In this document: positions 23,902-29,659 of the stretch, piece after piece | Position numbering within the stretch: the stretch's first letter is position 1 | Layout: every line of letters starts with the position of its first letter | DNA from: CAZYSK01 sp964649415 | Lineage (GTDB): Bacteria; Chloroflexota; Anaerolineae; B4-G1 | Assembly (NCBI GenBank): GCA_964649415.1 | Contig: CAZYSK010000071.1 | Location: 1 to 29,659 of the forward strand | Length of the DNA stretch: 29,659 nucleotides | Direction: 5' to 3' | Program-made: the position numbers and the translations under genes | The notes under the pieces: model-generated | What the model was told of the DNA's origin: nothing | Database searches by the model: none | Seen by the model: only the letters and a program-made list of their open reading frames with translations

Positions 23902-24849
23902 ATGATAATCACTGTAGCGAGCGGTAAGGGAGGCACGGGCAAGACGACTGTAGCCGTCAGCCTGGCCCTGTCCTTGCCGCCGGATCGGCAGGACCCAGCC
24001 GGCACAAGCACGGATGAAGCGCCATCGCAAGGGCGACGTCCGTCCGCCGGTCCTGCGAATCCGTTGTACCTGGACTGCGATGTGGAGGAACCCAACGCTG
24101 CCCTCTTCCTCCGGCCCACCATCGAGGAGCGCCGCGAGGTGGGTCAGATGATCCCGGAGGTGGATTTCGAGAAGTGCACGTACTGTGGCCGCTGCGCCGA
24201 GGTGTGCCAGTACCACGCCATCGCCGTCGTTGGCGAGAAGGTGTTGGTCTTCCCCGAACTCTGCCACGCCTGTGGCAGTTGCAGCCTCAACTGTCCCACG
24301 GAGGCGATCCACGAGGTTCTGGACGTGATAGGCACCATTGAGCGCGGATGGGCCGGGCCGGTCGAATTTGCTCAAGGGACGATGAACGTGGGCGAACCGA
24401 TGGCCGTGCCCATCATCCGCCAGTTGAAGCAATGGGTGATCCCGCCCGATCCCGGCGACCGTCCCGTCATTTTGGACGCGTCTCCGGGCACGGCTTGCCC
24501 CGTCGTCGAGAGTATGCGCGACGCCGGTTTCGTGCTGATGGTCACGGAGCCGACCCCCTTTGGTCTGCACGACCTGCGGCTGGCGGTGCAGGTGGCCCGC
24601 GACGAGCTGAGACTGCCGGTCGGCGTGGTGGTCAATCGGGATGGTGTGGGAGACCAGGGGGTGGACGAATACTGCGCCACCGAGGGCATCCCCATTCTGA
24701 TGCGCATCCCCCTGGATCGTCGCATCGCCGAGGTGTACTCGGATGGAGGCACGTTGCTGGAGGCGCTGCCCGAGTATCGGGAGCAGTTCCGGGATATGTA
24801 CGCGGCCATCGTGCGACTTGTGGCGGAGTGGAAAGGGGAGGACGCATGA
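23902..24849 (+). CDS. MinD/Mrp-type ATPase with inserted ferredoxin domain, copy A
   Basis: A 315-residue P-loop ATPase of the nucleotide-binding/ferredoxin type found as pairs in many anaerobes. Deviant Walker A GKGGTGKTT (8-16); LYLDCDVEEPNA (switch region); two 4Fe-4S motifs, CTYCGRCAEVCQYHAI and CHACGSCSLNCPTEAI; DASPGTACPV as Walker B region. The role is probably Fe-S cluster assembly, transfer or redox gating. Residues 26-54 (PPDRQDPAG to PANP) are an insertion between the P-loop helix and LYLDCD, encoded by a palindromic element. ATG with GGAGG upstream. The 3' end overlaps copy B as ATGA. Confidence 0.92.
   Translation: MIITVASGKGGTGKTTVAVSLALSLPPDRQDPAGTSTDEAPSQGRRPSAGPANPLYLDCDVEEPNAALFLRPTIEERREVGQMIPEVDFEKCTYCGRCAEVCQYHAIAVVGEKVLVFPELCHACGSCSLNCPTEAIHEVLDVIGTIERGWAGPVEFAQGTMNVGEPMAVPIIRQLKQWVIPPDPGDRPVILDASPGTACPVVESMRDAGFVLMVTEPTPFGLHDLRLAVQVARDELRLPVGVVVNRDGVGDQGVDEYCATEGIPILMRIPLDRRIAEVYSDGGTLLEALPEYREQFRDMYAAIVRLVAEWKGEDA
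23977..24063. repeat. 87-bp palindromic element inside ATPase copy A
   Basis: Left end CCGCCGGATCGGCAGGACC, right end GGTCCTGCGAATCCG; the arms are near-perfect inverted copies. Its outer bases match the start (CCGCCGGAT) and end (AATCCG) of the small dispersed palindrome, so the two may be long and short forms of one family. At about 29 codons it keeps the frame. Confidence 0.75.
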
Positions 24850-25841
24850 CAAAGCAACTGGTCATTCTCAGCGGCAAGGGAGGCACCGGCAAGACGACCG
24901 TCGCAGCGGCGCTGGCCCACCTGGCCTCCCAGGATATGCCCATTGTCCTGACCGACGCTGACGTGGATGCGGCCAACCTGGAGCTTGTGCTCGACCCGGC
25001 CAAGCAGGAAGAGCACGCGTTCATGGGGGGGCAAGTGGCGTTGATCGATCCCGACAAGTGCACCACCTGTGGCATCTGCGCCGAGGTCTGCCGTTTCGAC
25101 GCGGTGCATGCCGGCGACGAGGCCTACCGGGTGGATCCTCTGGCCTGCGAGGGGTGCGCTTCCTGCTTCTACCAGTGCCCCGAGGAGGCCATACGGATGG
25201 AGGAGCAACAGGCTGGACTGTGGTTTCGCTCTGACACCCGTTTCGGCCCCCTCTTCCACGCCCACCTCTTCGCCGCCCAGGAGAACTCGGGCAAGCTGGT
25301 CACCCTCGTCAAACAGCAGGCCCGCCTGCGTGGGTTGGACACCGGGGCGGCGTTGGTGGTCGTGGACGGACCGCCCGGGATCGGCTGCCCTGTCATCTCT
25401 GCCAGCGCCGGGATGGACCTGGCACTCCATGTGGTCGAGCCAACCGTCTCCGGCGTGCACGACCTGGAGCGCATCATGGCCACCACCGATCACTTCGGCG
25501 TGCCGTCGTTGGTGCTGATCAACAAGGCGGACCTCAACCCGGCGCGGGCCGACGAGATCGCTGCCTTCTGCGCCGAGCGCGGGGTAGAGCTGGTGGGGCG
25601 CATCCCCTACGACACAGTCGTGACGGAGGCGATGGTGCAAGGCCGCCCGGTGACGGCGTACACCGAGAGACCGGTGGCGCAGGCGCTGAAGGAAACGTGG
25701 TCGCGCGTGAGCGCTCGGATCTTCCCGGATGGCGCTGACGTTGAAGAAGGAGCCGCTTCGCTACCCTCTACAGAAGGAGCCGCTTCGCTACCCTCTACAG
25801 AAGGAGCCGCTTCGCTACCCTCTAGAGAAGGAGGGCGTTGA
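24846..25841 (+). CDS. MinD/Mrp-type ATPase with inserted ferredoxin domain, copy B
   Basis: A 331-residue partner of copy A. Walker A GKGGTGKTT (10-18); LTDADVDAANLELVL; cluster motifs CTTCGICAEVCRFDAV and CEGCASCFYQCPEEAI; VVVDGPPGIGCPV; VINKADLNP-type guanine/adenine loop (VLINKADLN). It probably forms a heterodimer with copy A. ATG at 24846 overlaps the copy A stop. The C-terminus ends with EGAASLPST repeated (three units), encoded by a 27-bp tandem repeat and unlike the rest of the protein. The stop overlaps the next ATG (TGATG). Confidence 0.92.
   Translation: MTKQLVILSGKGGTGKTTVAAALAHLASQDMPIVLTDADVDAANLELVLDPAKQEEHAFMGGQVALIDPDKCTTCGICAEVCRFDAVHAGDEAYRVDPLACEGCASCFYQCPEEAIRMEEQQAGLWFRSDTRFGPLFHAHLFAAQENSGKLVTLVKQQARLRGLDTGAALVVVDGPPGIGCPVISASAGMDLALHVVEPTVSGVHDLERIMATTDHFGVPSLVLINKADLNPARADEIAAFCAERGVELVGRIPYDTVVTEAMVQGRPVTAYTERPVAQALKETWSRVSARIFPDGADVEEGAASLPSTEGAASLPSTEGAASLPSREGGR
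25745..25825 (+). repeat. Three 27-bp tandem repeats at the end of ATPase copy B
   Basis: The unit starts AGAAGGAGCCGCTTCG and ends CTACCCTCTAC; the third copy differs in the last base. A partial fourth unit, AGAAGGAG (25826-25833), is the Shine-Dalgarno of the next gene. Confidence 0.95.
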
Positions 25842-26146
25842 TGGCAGATAGAGATGCCGTGCGTGAGGCCATTCTCACTCGTCTGTCCACCGTCATGGAC
25901 CCTGAGACAAGGGTCGACGTCGTGCGCATGCGGCTGATCGAGGATCTGGTGGTAGACGCGGGGGGCGTCGCGCGGTACAAGTTTCGGCCGTCTTCTCCGC
26001 TGTGCCCGCTGGCAGTGCCGCTGGCCCTCTCCATCCGCGAGGCCGTGGGGCAAGTGGAGGGGGTGACCGGGCAGGAGATCGAGGTGGTGGGCTACGTCGG
26101 GGCAGCGGAACTGAACGCCATGCTGCGGGAAACGGAGACCGAATGA
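25841..26146 (+). CDS. DUF59 / MIP18-family protein
   Basis: A 101-residue Fe-S maturation-type protein (REAILTRLSTVMDPETRVDVVRMRLIEDL; SPLCPLAVPLA with the family cysteine region; VTGQEIEVVGY). Relatives such as SufT, PaaD and the Mrp N-domain help deliver clusters. Its position right after two Fe-S ATPases supports that role. ATG at 25841, SD GAAGGAGGG formed by the repeat remnant. Confidence 0.87.
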   Translation: MADRDAVREAILTRLSTVMDPETRVDVVRMRLIEDLVVDAGGVARYKFRPSSPLCPLAVPLALSIREAVGQVEGVTGQEIEVVGYVGAAELNAMLRETETE

Positions 26147-26150
26147 CGAC

Positions 26151-27086
26151 ATGATAGCCTTCGGACCGGTTCCATCCAGGCGCTTAGGGCGCAGCCTGGG
26201 CATCAACAACATCCCGCCCAAGATATGCCCCTATTCCTGCATCTACTGCCAGTTGGGGCGCACGATGAACATGCAGGTCGAGCGCCGCGCGTTCTACGAG
26301 CCAGAGGAAGTCCTTCGCGACGTCCAGGACAAGGTCGGAAGGGCGAGTGAGGCTGGAGAGACGATTGACTACCTCACTTTCGTGCCCGATGGAGAACCCA
26401 CCCTGGACGTCAATCTCGGCCGCGAGATCGAGCTGCTGCGGCCCTTGGGTATCAAGATCGCCGTGATCAGCAACAGCTCCCTCATCTGGCACGCGGATGT
26501 GAGAGATGATCTGCGAGGGGCGGACTGGGTCTCCTTGAAGATGGATGCCACGCGGAGGGATGCCTGGCGGGAGATAGACCGGCCCCATGGCTCTCTGCAA
26601 TTGCCCGCGATTCTCGACGGGGCGCTCGAGTTTGTGGAGACGTTTGAGGGAACGCTGGTGACGGAGACGATGCTTGTTCAGGGCGTCAACGATGACGACG
26701 ACTGTATCAGGGAGGTGGCCGATTTTCTGGCCCGCCTGAAGCCGGCTATCGCCTATCTGGCGATCCCGACGCGACCGCCCGCGGAGGAGTGGGTACGCCC
26801 CCCCAGTGAGGCAGTCATCAACCGGGCCTATCAAATCGTCAGCGAGACAGTCGATCGTGTGGAGTACCTCATCGGCTACGAGGGCAATGCCTTCGCCTCT
26901 ACGGGCAACGTCGATGAAGACATACTGAGTATCACCTCCGTGCATCCTATGCGGGAGGATGCAGTAAGCGAGTTCCTGAATCGGGCCGGGGCGGATTGGC
27001 CGGTGATTCACCGGCTGATTGCGCAGGAGCGGCTCGTCGAGACGGAGTACGGGGGAAACAGGTTCTACTTGAGGAGATTGCGTTAG
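26151..27086 (+). CDS. Radical SAM protein
   Basis: A 311-residue radical SAM enzyme with C26, C30 and C33 in CPYSCIYCQLG for the cluster. Other core features: YLTFVPDGEPTLD (the GEPTL element), IAVISNSSLIW, VSLKMDA and a long C-terminal region with a winged-helix-like end (VIHRLIAQERLVETEYGGNRFYLRRL). It fits the COG0731-like group found beside Fe-S and metal cofactor genes; the reaction is unknown. It starts 4 bases after the DUF59 gene and is the last gene of the long plus-strand run. Confidence 0.92.
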   Translation: MIAFGPVPSRRLGRSLGINNIPPKICPYSCIYCQLGRTMNMQVERRAFYEPEEVLRDVQDKVGRASEAGETIDYLTFVPDGEPTLDVNLGREIELLRPLGIKIAVISNSSLIWHADVRDDLRGADWVSLKMDATRRDAWREIDRPHGSLQLPAILDGALEFVETFEGTLVTETMLVQGVNDDDDCIREVADFLARLKPAIAYLAIPTRPPAEEWVRPPSEAVINRAYQIVSETVDRVEYLIGYEGNAFASTGNVDEDILSITSVHPMREDAVSEFLNRAGADWPVIHRLIAQERLVETEYGGNRFYLRRLR

Positions 27087-27128
27087 GGCCGCGAGCGGGA
27101 TTTCCGGCCACTTAAGCTGCACGCCGAC

Positions 27129-27234
27129 AACCGCAGGGCTGTCCGATCTTGGATAGCCCTGCGATCTGTCGGGTAGCGCCCGCGTGCTAACCTGACACGA
27201 TGGGCCGGATGGCGAGACCATCGAGACGCTCGGC
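27129..27234. repeat. 106-bp leader block of REP array, copy 1
   Basis: Aligns without gaps to 29351-29456, with about seven differences. It includes a hairpin with 13-bp arms: CGCAGGGCTGTCC / GGATAGCCCTGCG (one G-T pair). The following GGTAGCGCCCGCGTGCTAAC segment is identical in both copies. Each block stands just before a REP array. No coding frame is convincing. Confidence 0.85.
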
Positions 27235-27268
27235 GTCGATAGTCCGCGTGCTCGACTCGTCGGCGAAT

Positions 27269-27549
27269 GTAGGGCGCGTTTCCATACGCGCCGTCCCCCG
27301 CTGTCCGGACCGTCGGGTGTTGTGGCGCGTTTCCATACGCGCTGTCCCCCGCTGTCCGAACCGTCGGGTGTTGTGGCGCGTTTCCATACGCGCCGTCCCC
27401 CGCTGTCCGGACCGTCGGGTGTTGTAGGGCGCGTTTCCATACGCGCCGTCCCCCTGTCCGGACCGTCGGGTGTTGTGGCGCGTTTCCATACGCGCTGTCC
27501 CCCGTCGCCCGAACCGTCGGGTGTTGTAGGGCGCGTTTCCATACGCGCC
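27269..27549 (+). repeat. Tandem array of six REP-B hairpins
   Basis: Six copies of GGCGCGT-ttccat-ACGCGCC (stem starts near 27273, 27324, 27374, 27428, 27477 and 27530), spaced about 50-54 bases. Copies 1, 4 and 6 have the full GTAG foot; copies 2, 3 and 5 have GTG only, and copies 2 and 5 end CGCTG instead of CGCCG. Spacers share CTGTCCGgACCGTCGGGTG with small changes. The last copy ends seven bases before the transposase stop codon. Confidence 0.92.
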
Positions 27550-27555
27550 GTCCGC

Positions 27556-28077
27556 CTACTCGCACTCCATGCCTACAATGCTGGCCGGCTCCTCGTTGTG
27601 ACCCCATCCCAGTTCATAGTACTCGCGCTCCAACCAGAAGAGATACGTGGATTGTGCCCAGTCTTCCGGTCGCTGTACATAACCGTGCTTGACCGGATTC
27701 CAATGGATGTAGTCGAAATGGGTGTTCAGATCACGGTCGTCGCGGATCACGTGGTCCCAGAAACGCTTCTGCCAGACACTGATCGAGGTCGTGATGCTGT
27801 GAGCTTTCTTGAAGTTGAGCGTGTAGTTGCGCTTGATGCTGTGCAACACTTTGGAGAAATCCCCGTCCTCATCCTCTACTCGCATCGGCCAGTGAAAATG
27901 GTCGGGCAAGATGACGTAGGCCAGAAGGTGAAAAGGATGGATCTCCTGAACGCTTCGCAAGGTGTTCCAGAATAGCTCAACGTTGTCCTCTGGCTCAAGG
28001 TAGGGAGTCCGCTTGTGGGTAACCTCTGTGATGAACACAATTGCATTGGGGATGTAATACCGTCGGAAGTTGGGCAT
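27556..28077 (-). CDS. REP-associated tyrosine transposase (RAYT, Y1/HUH family)
   Basis: A 173-residue single-strand transposase-like protein of the IS200/IS605 TnpA superfamily. The HUH motif is H60-F61-H62 in YVILPDHFHW, the probable catalytic tyrosine is Y85 (HSIKRNYT), and the C-terminal WQKRFWDHVIRDDRDLNTH plus DYIHWNPVKHGYV is the RAYT/Y1 signature. The start is the ATG at 28077 with AAAGGAATGGAG upstream; further 5' codons translate a REP element. The gene is flanked on both sides by REP hairpins, as expected for a domesticated RAYT that mobilises or processes REPs in trans. All key residues are present, so it may be active. No paired IS ends of the IS200 kind are visible beyond the REPs. 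Confidence 0.9.
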   Translation of the reverse strand: MPNFRRYYIPNAIVFITEVTHKRTPYLEPEDNVELFWNTLRSVQEIHPFHLLAYVILPDHFHWPMRVEDEDGDFSKVLHSIKRNYTLNFKKAHSITTSISVWQKRFWDHVIRDDRDLNTHFDYIHWNPVKHGYVQRPEDWAQSTYLFWLEREYYELGWGHNEEPASIVGMECE

Positions 28078-28103
28078 TCTCCATTCCTTTCCACATGCCA
28101 CCC

Positions 28104-28169
28104 GTCGGGCGCGTTTCCATACGCGCCGTCCGCGTGGCGCGAATCGTCGGCTATGGAAAGCCGACCTAC
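28104..28169. repeat. BIME-like REP pair upstream of the transposase
   Basis: REP-B (GGCGCGT-ttccat-ACGCGCC, 28108-28127, foot degenerate GTCG), an 18-base spacer, then inverted REP-A (GTCGGCT-atggaa-AGCCGAC, 28146-28165) with CTAC (GTAG on the minus strand). The same pairing recurs at 29558-29625. Nothing else recognisable lies in 28078-28277. Confidence 0.9.
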
Positions 28170-28277
28170 ATCTCACGCGTCTGGAAAGCGATGAATGATC
28201 AAGTGCTCTTGGCTTGTGCGCGATGCCCTGTAGGTGGATCGTGGTGGGCGGACTGTGGCCGTATGCGACAAAAGTCG

Positions 28278-28306
28278 TAGACATCTGAGCGCTCAAGTGC
28301 TATGCT
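28278..28306 (+). promoter_or_regulatory. Candidate promoter of the cupin gene
   Basis: TAGACA (28278-28283), a 17-base spacer and TATGCT (28301-28306). The start codon is 64 bases downstream. CGAC-aaaa-GTCG (28266-28277) lies just before the -35. Confidence 0.5.
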
Positions 28307-28369
28307 GTGAAGGACTCTTATCAATCAATCAGCAGTAACCTCGGGACAAGGATTCACAGGAGGCTACAG

Positions 28370-28708
28370 ATGGATTTTGTCGATGCATTGGAGGCCCCGG
28401 AGGCCCCCAACCCCCACGGCGTCAGTGCATGCAGAGTATATGAGACAGAGCACGTCGATGTGGTGATGATCACGCTTAAGCCCGGGGAGGCGCTCAAGCG
28501 GCACGTCACGCCGGTGGACGTGTTTTTCTACGGCCTGGAAGGGACGGGGATCGTCGAGGTCGGTGACGAGCGCGAGATGCTCGTGCCGGACCGTCTCGTG
28601 CCCAGCCCGGCGCGCATCCCCCACCGCTTGCTTAACGAGGGGCATGAGGTGTTCCGCTTCCTGGTTGTCAAGACGCCGCGACCGAGCACAAGCACAAAAG
28701 TGCTGTAG
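28370..28708 (+). CDS. Small cupin-domain protein
   Basis: A 112-residue single-domain cupin. ATG at 28370 with AGGAGG about 7 bases upstream, preferred over a GTG at 28307 that coincides with the predicted transcription start. Cupin motif 1 is GEALKRHVTPVDVFFYGLEGTG, with one His but not the usual second His and Glu; motif 2 is VPSPARIPHRLLNE with its His. The metal site may be reduced or non-catalytic. It may be a sensor or an auxiliary enzyme; the substrate is unknown. It stands between two REP regions. Confidence 0.82.
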   Translation: MDFVDALEAPEAPNPHGVSACRVYETEHVDVVMITLKPGEALKRHVTPVDVFFYGLEGTGIVEVGDEREMLVPDRLVPSPARIPHRLLNEGHEVFRFLVVKTPRPSTSTKVL

Positions 28709-28773
28709 GGCGTGCCAGCAGACACGCGAGGTAGATTACTTCAGAGCGTCAGATCAGACCAGGAGGACATGAC

Positions 28774-29268
28774 ATGCCTGTTAAACAGATCGTATTTGCA
28801 CTGGTGACGTTCCTACACGACTTGTTCACCGTCGTCTGGGTGGGAGGGCTGATCACGTTGGGCCTCACCGTCCTGCCGTCGGCCCGCCAGGTGCTGGGCC
28901 AGGGTTCGCAGATGAAGAAGCTGATGGACACCATCCAGAAGCGGCTGAGTGTGCTGGTCTACGTCAGCATCGTGGGATTGGTGCTGACGGGCCTGCTGCT
29001 GAGCAACCGCTCCCCCGCCTTCCAGGGCATCTTCCGATTTGGCAATGCCTACTCGGCTGTGTTGACCCTGAAGCATGTCCTGGTGCTGGTGATGGTCGCC
29101 GTCGCTTTGGTCCGCAGCTTGGTGCTTGGCCGCCGGAGCGGCCCATCTACGCCGTCTCAGAAGAGAATGAGCGCCGGGCTGCTATTCCTCAACATCGCCC
29201 TGGGCGTCGCGGTCTTGCTACTCAGCGGCTTCAGCGCCGCCCTCTCGTCAGGCATGCCCCCGGGGTAG
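28774..29268 (+). CDS. Four-helix membrane protein (CopD-domain-like)
   Basis: A 164-residue inner-membrane protein with four hydrophobic helices: about residues 14-34, 60-80, 92-115 and 135-156. Histidines in helix 1 (FLHDLFTVVWVGG) and before helix 3 (LTLKHVLVLVMV) match the CopD / DUF2269-like pattern, where they may bind copper or haem. ATG at 28774 with AGGAGG upstream (another ATG five bases earlier is out of frame). It lies 65 bases after the cupin gene and is probably in the same transcript. Function unproven. Confidence 0.75.
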   Translation: MPVKQIVFALVTFLHDLFTVVWVGGLITLGLTVLPSARQVLGQGSQMKKLMDTIQKRLSVLVYVSIVGLVLTGLLLSNRSPAFQGIFRFGNAYSAVLTLKHVLVLVMVAVALVRSLVLGRRSGPSTPSQKRMSAGLLFLNIALGVAVLLLSGFSAALSSGMPPG

Positions 29269-29350
29269 CTCTCCGATGTTGGACGTCCCGCGCAATTTGT
29301 GTTGAGGGCAGCGCAGCGACTTCAGCGGGGATTCCGGCTCTACAACCAAG

Positions 29351-29456
29351 AACCGCGGGGCTGTCCGATCCGGGATAGCCATGCGATCTGTCGGGTAGCG
29401 CCCGCGTGCTAACCTGACACGATGGGCTGGCTGGCGAGATCATCGAGACGCTCGGC
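29351..29456. repeat. 106-bp leader block of REP array, copy 2
   Basis: Gap-free match to 27129-27234. The hairpin arms here have drifted (CGCGGGGCTGTCC against GGATAGCCATGCG). It precedes the REP array at 29507. The stretch 29269-29350 shows nothing recognisable. Confidence 0.85.
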
Positions 29457-29506
29457 CCGGGTACTCGTCGAGACGGACCTCATGCACTAGCTCGGTGTCG
29501 ATAGCT

Positions 29507-29659
29507 GTAGGGCGTGTTTCCATACGCGCCGTCGCCCTGTCCGAACCGTCGGGTGTTGTAGGGCGCGTTTCCATACGCGCCATCTGCCGCTGTGTCGGAT
29601 CGTCGGCTATGGAAAGCCGACCTACATACCAGGCCGCGGGGCGCGTTTCCATACGCGCC
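29507..29659. repeat. Second REP array, running off the window
   Basis: REP-B with GTAG (29507-29530, one G-T pair in the stem); REP-B with GTAG (29558-29581) paired with inverted REP-A (29602-29621, CTAC to 29625); then another REP-B (29640-29659) cut by the window end. Confidence 0.92.

Noticed and set aside
24348..24845. 166-codon N-terminal extension of ATPase copy B
   Set aside because: The extension is a frame-shadow of copy A; the ATG at 24846 with ATGA overlap begins the family's normal N-terminus before the Walker A.
27269..27549. CRISPR array
   Set aside because: The repeats are perfect hairpins with GTAG feet and the intervening sequences are themselves near-identical, not unique spacers; no cas genes are present.
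27083..27607. Long minus-strand frames of repeated KRATTPDG / GNAPQHPTVR units
   Set aside because: They are translations of the REP array, shifting through all frames with the repeat, with no SD or start logic.
28078..28296. N-terminal extension of the transposase
   Set aside because: The extra codons translate REP elements and the SD is placed for the ATG at 28077.
28705..28727. Further REP at the cupin stop (GTAGG, GCGTG/CACGC)
   Set aside because: Only five base pairs with an eight-base loop; too weak to separate from chance.

Overview
The window is high-GC bacterial DNA, apparently one chromosomal stretch with no rRNA, tRNA, phage or plasmid genes. No marker fixes the taxon. Three things together fit a Chloroflexota-like (Anaerolineae-type) or similar environmental anaerobe: the gene content (DUF5320 proteins, paired ferredoxin-containing MinD-type ATPases, DUF1638, an MTH1187-type thiamine-binding protein), the SD-led overlapping operons, and many short palindromic or tandem repeats, several of them inside reading frames. 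This placement is inference.

Layout. 1-4.6 kb holds a secreted 5'-nucleotidase (5' end cut by the window) and a secreted EEP-fold nuclease, together a likely extracellular nucleic-acid/phosphate scavenging pair. 4.9-8.0 kb is a large hybrid histidine kinase-response regulator. 8.3-9.6 kb (minus) has a cold-shock protein and a DegV fatty-acid-binding protein. 9.8-10.4 kb is an unrecognised gene. 10.4-13.4 kb (minus) is a compact operon of Phd/VapB-like antitoxin, VapC-like PIN toxin and topoisomerase I joined by two ATGA overlaps, with a palindromic operator over its promoter. 13.5-15.6 kb (minus) is an ABC-F ATPase whose leader has a promoter, an 18-residue leader peptide and an intrinsic terminator, the layout of ribosome-mediated attenuation.

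15.6-27.1 kb (plus) is one long run of co-oriented genes, many overlapping. It starts from a full-consensus promoter before a PadR regulator and continues with three DUF5320 proteins, a small coiled-coil protein, a two-cluster ferredoxin, a metallo-beta-lactamase-fold hydrolase, an old-yellow-enzyme/FadH-type iron-sulfur flavoprotein, an MFS transporter broken by an in-frame TGA, DUF1638, a thiamine-binding protein, a SAM methyltransferase, two MinD/ferredoxin ATPases, a DUF59/MIP18 protein and a radical SAM protein. It reads as an anaerobic Fe-S/redox module whose substrate is not evident.

27.1-29.7 kb is repeat-rich. A REP-associated tyrosine transposase (RAYT, HUH motif) is flanked by arrays of REP-like hairpins with the GTAG foot expected for such systems. 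Two stem types share one loop, and a 106-bp leader block recurs ahead of each array. A small cupin gene and a four-helix membrane protein lie between the arrays.

The most notable signals are the RAYT/REP system, the ABC-F attenuator, the toxin-antitoxin-topA operon, a lamin-tail domain that looks circularly permuted inside the nuclease, and palindromic repeats placed in frame in the methyltransferase and one ATPase.
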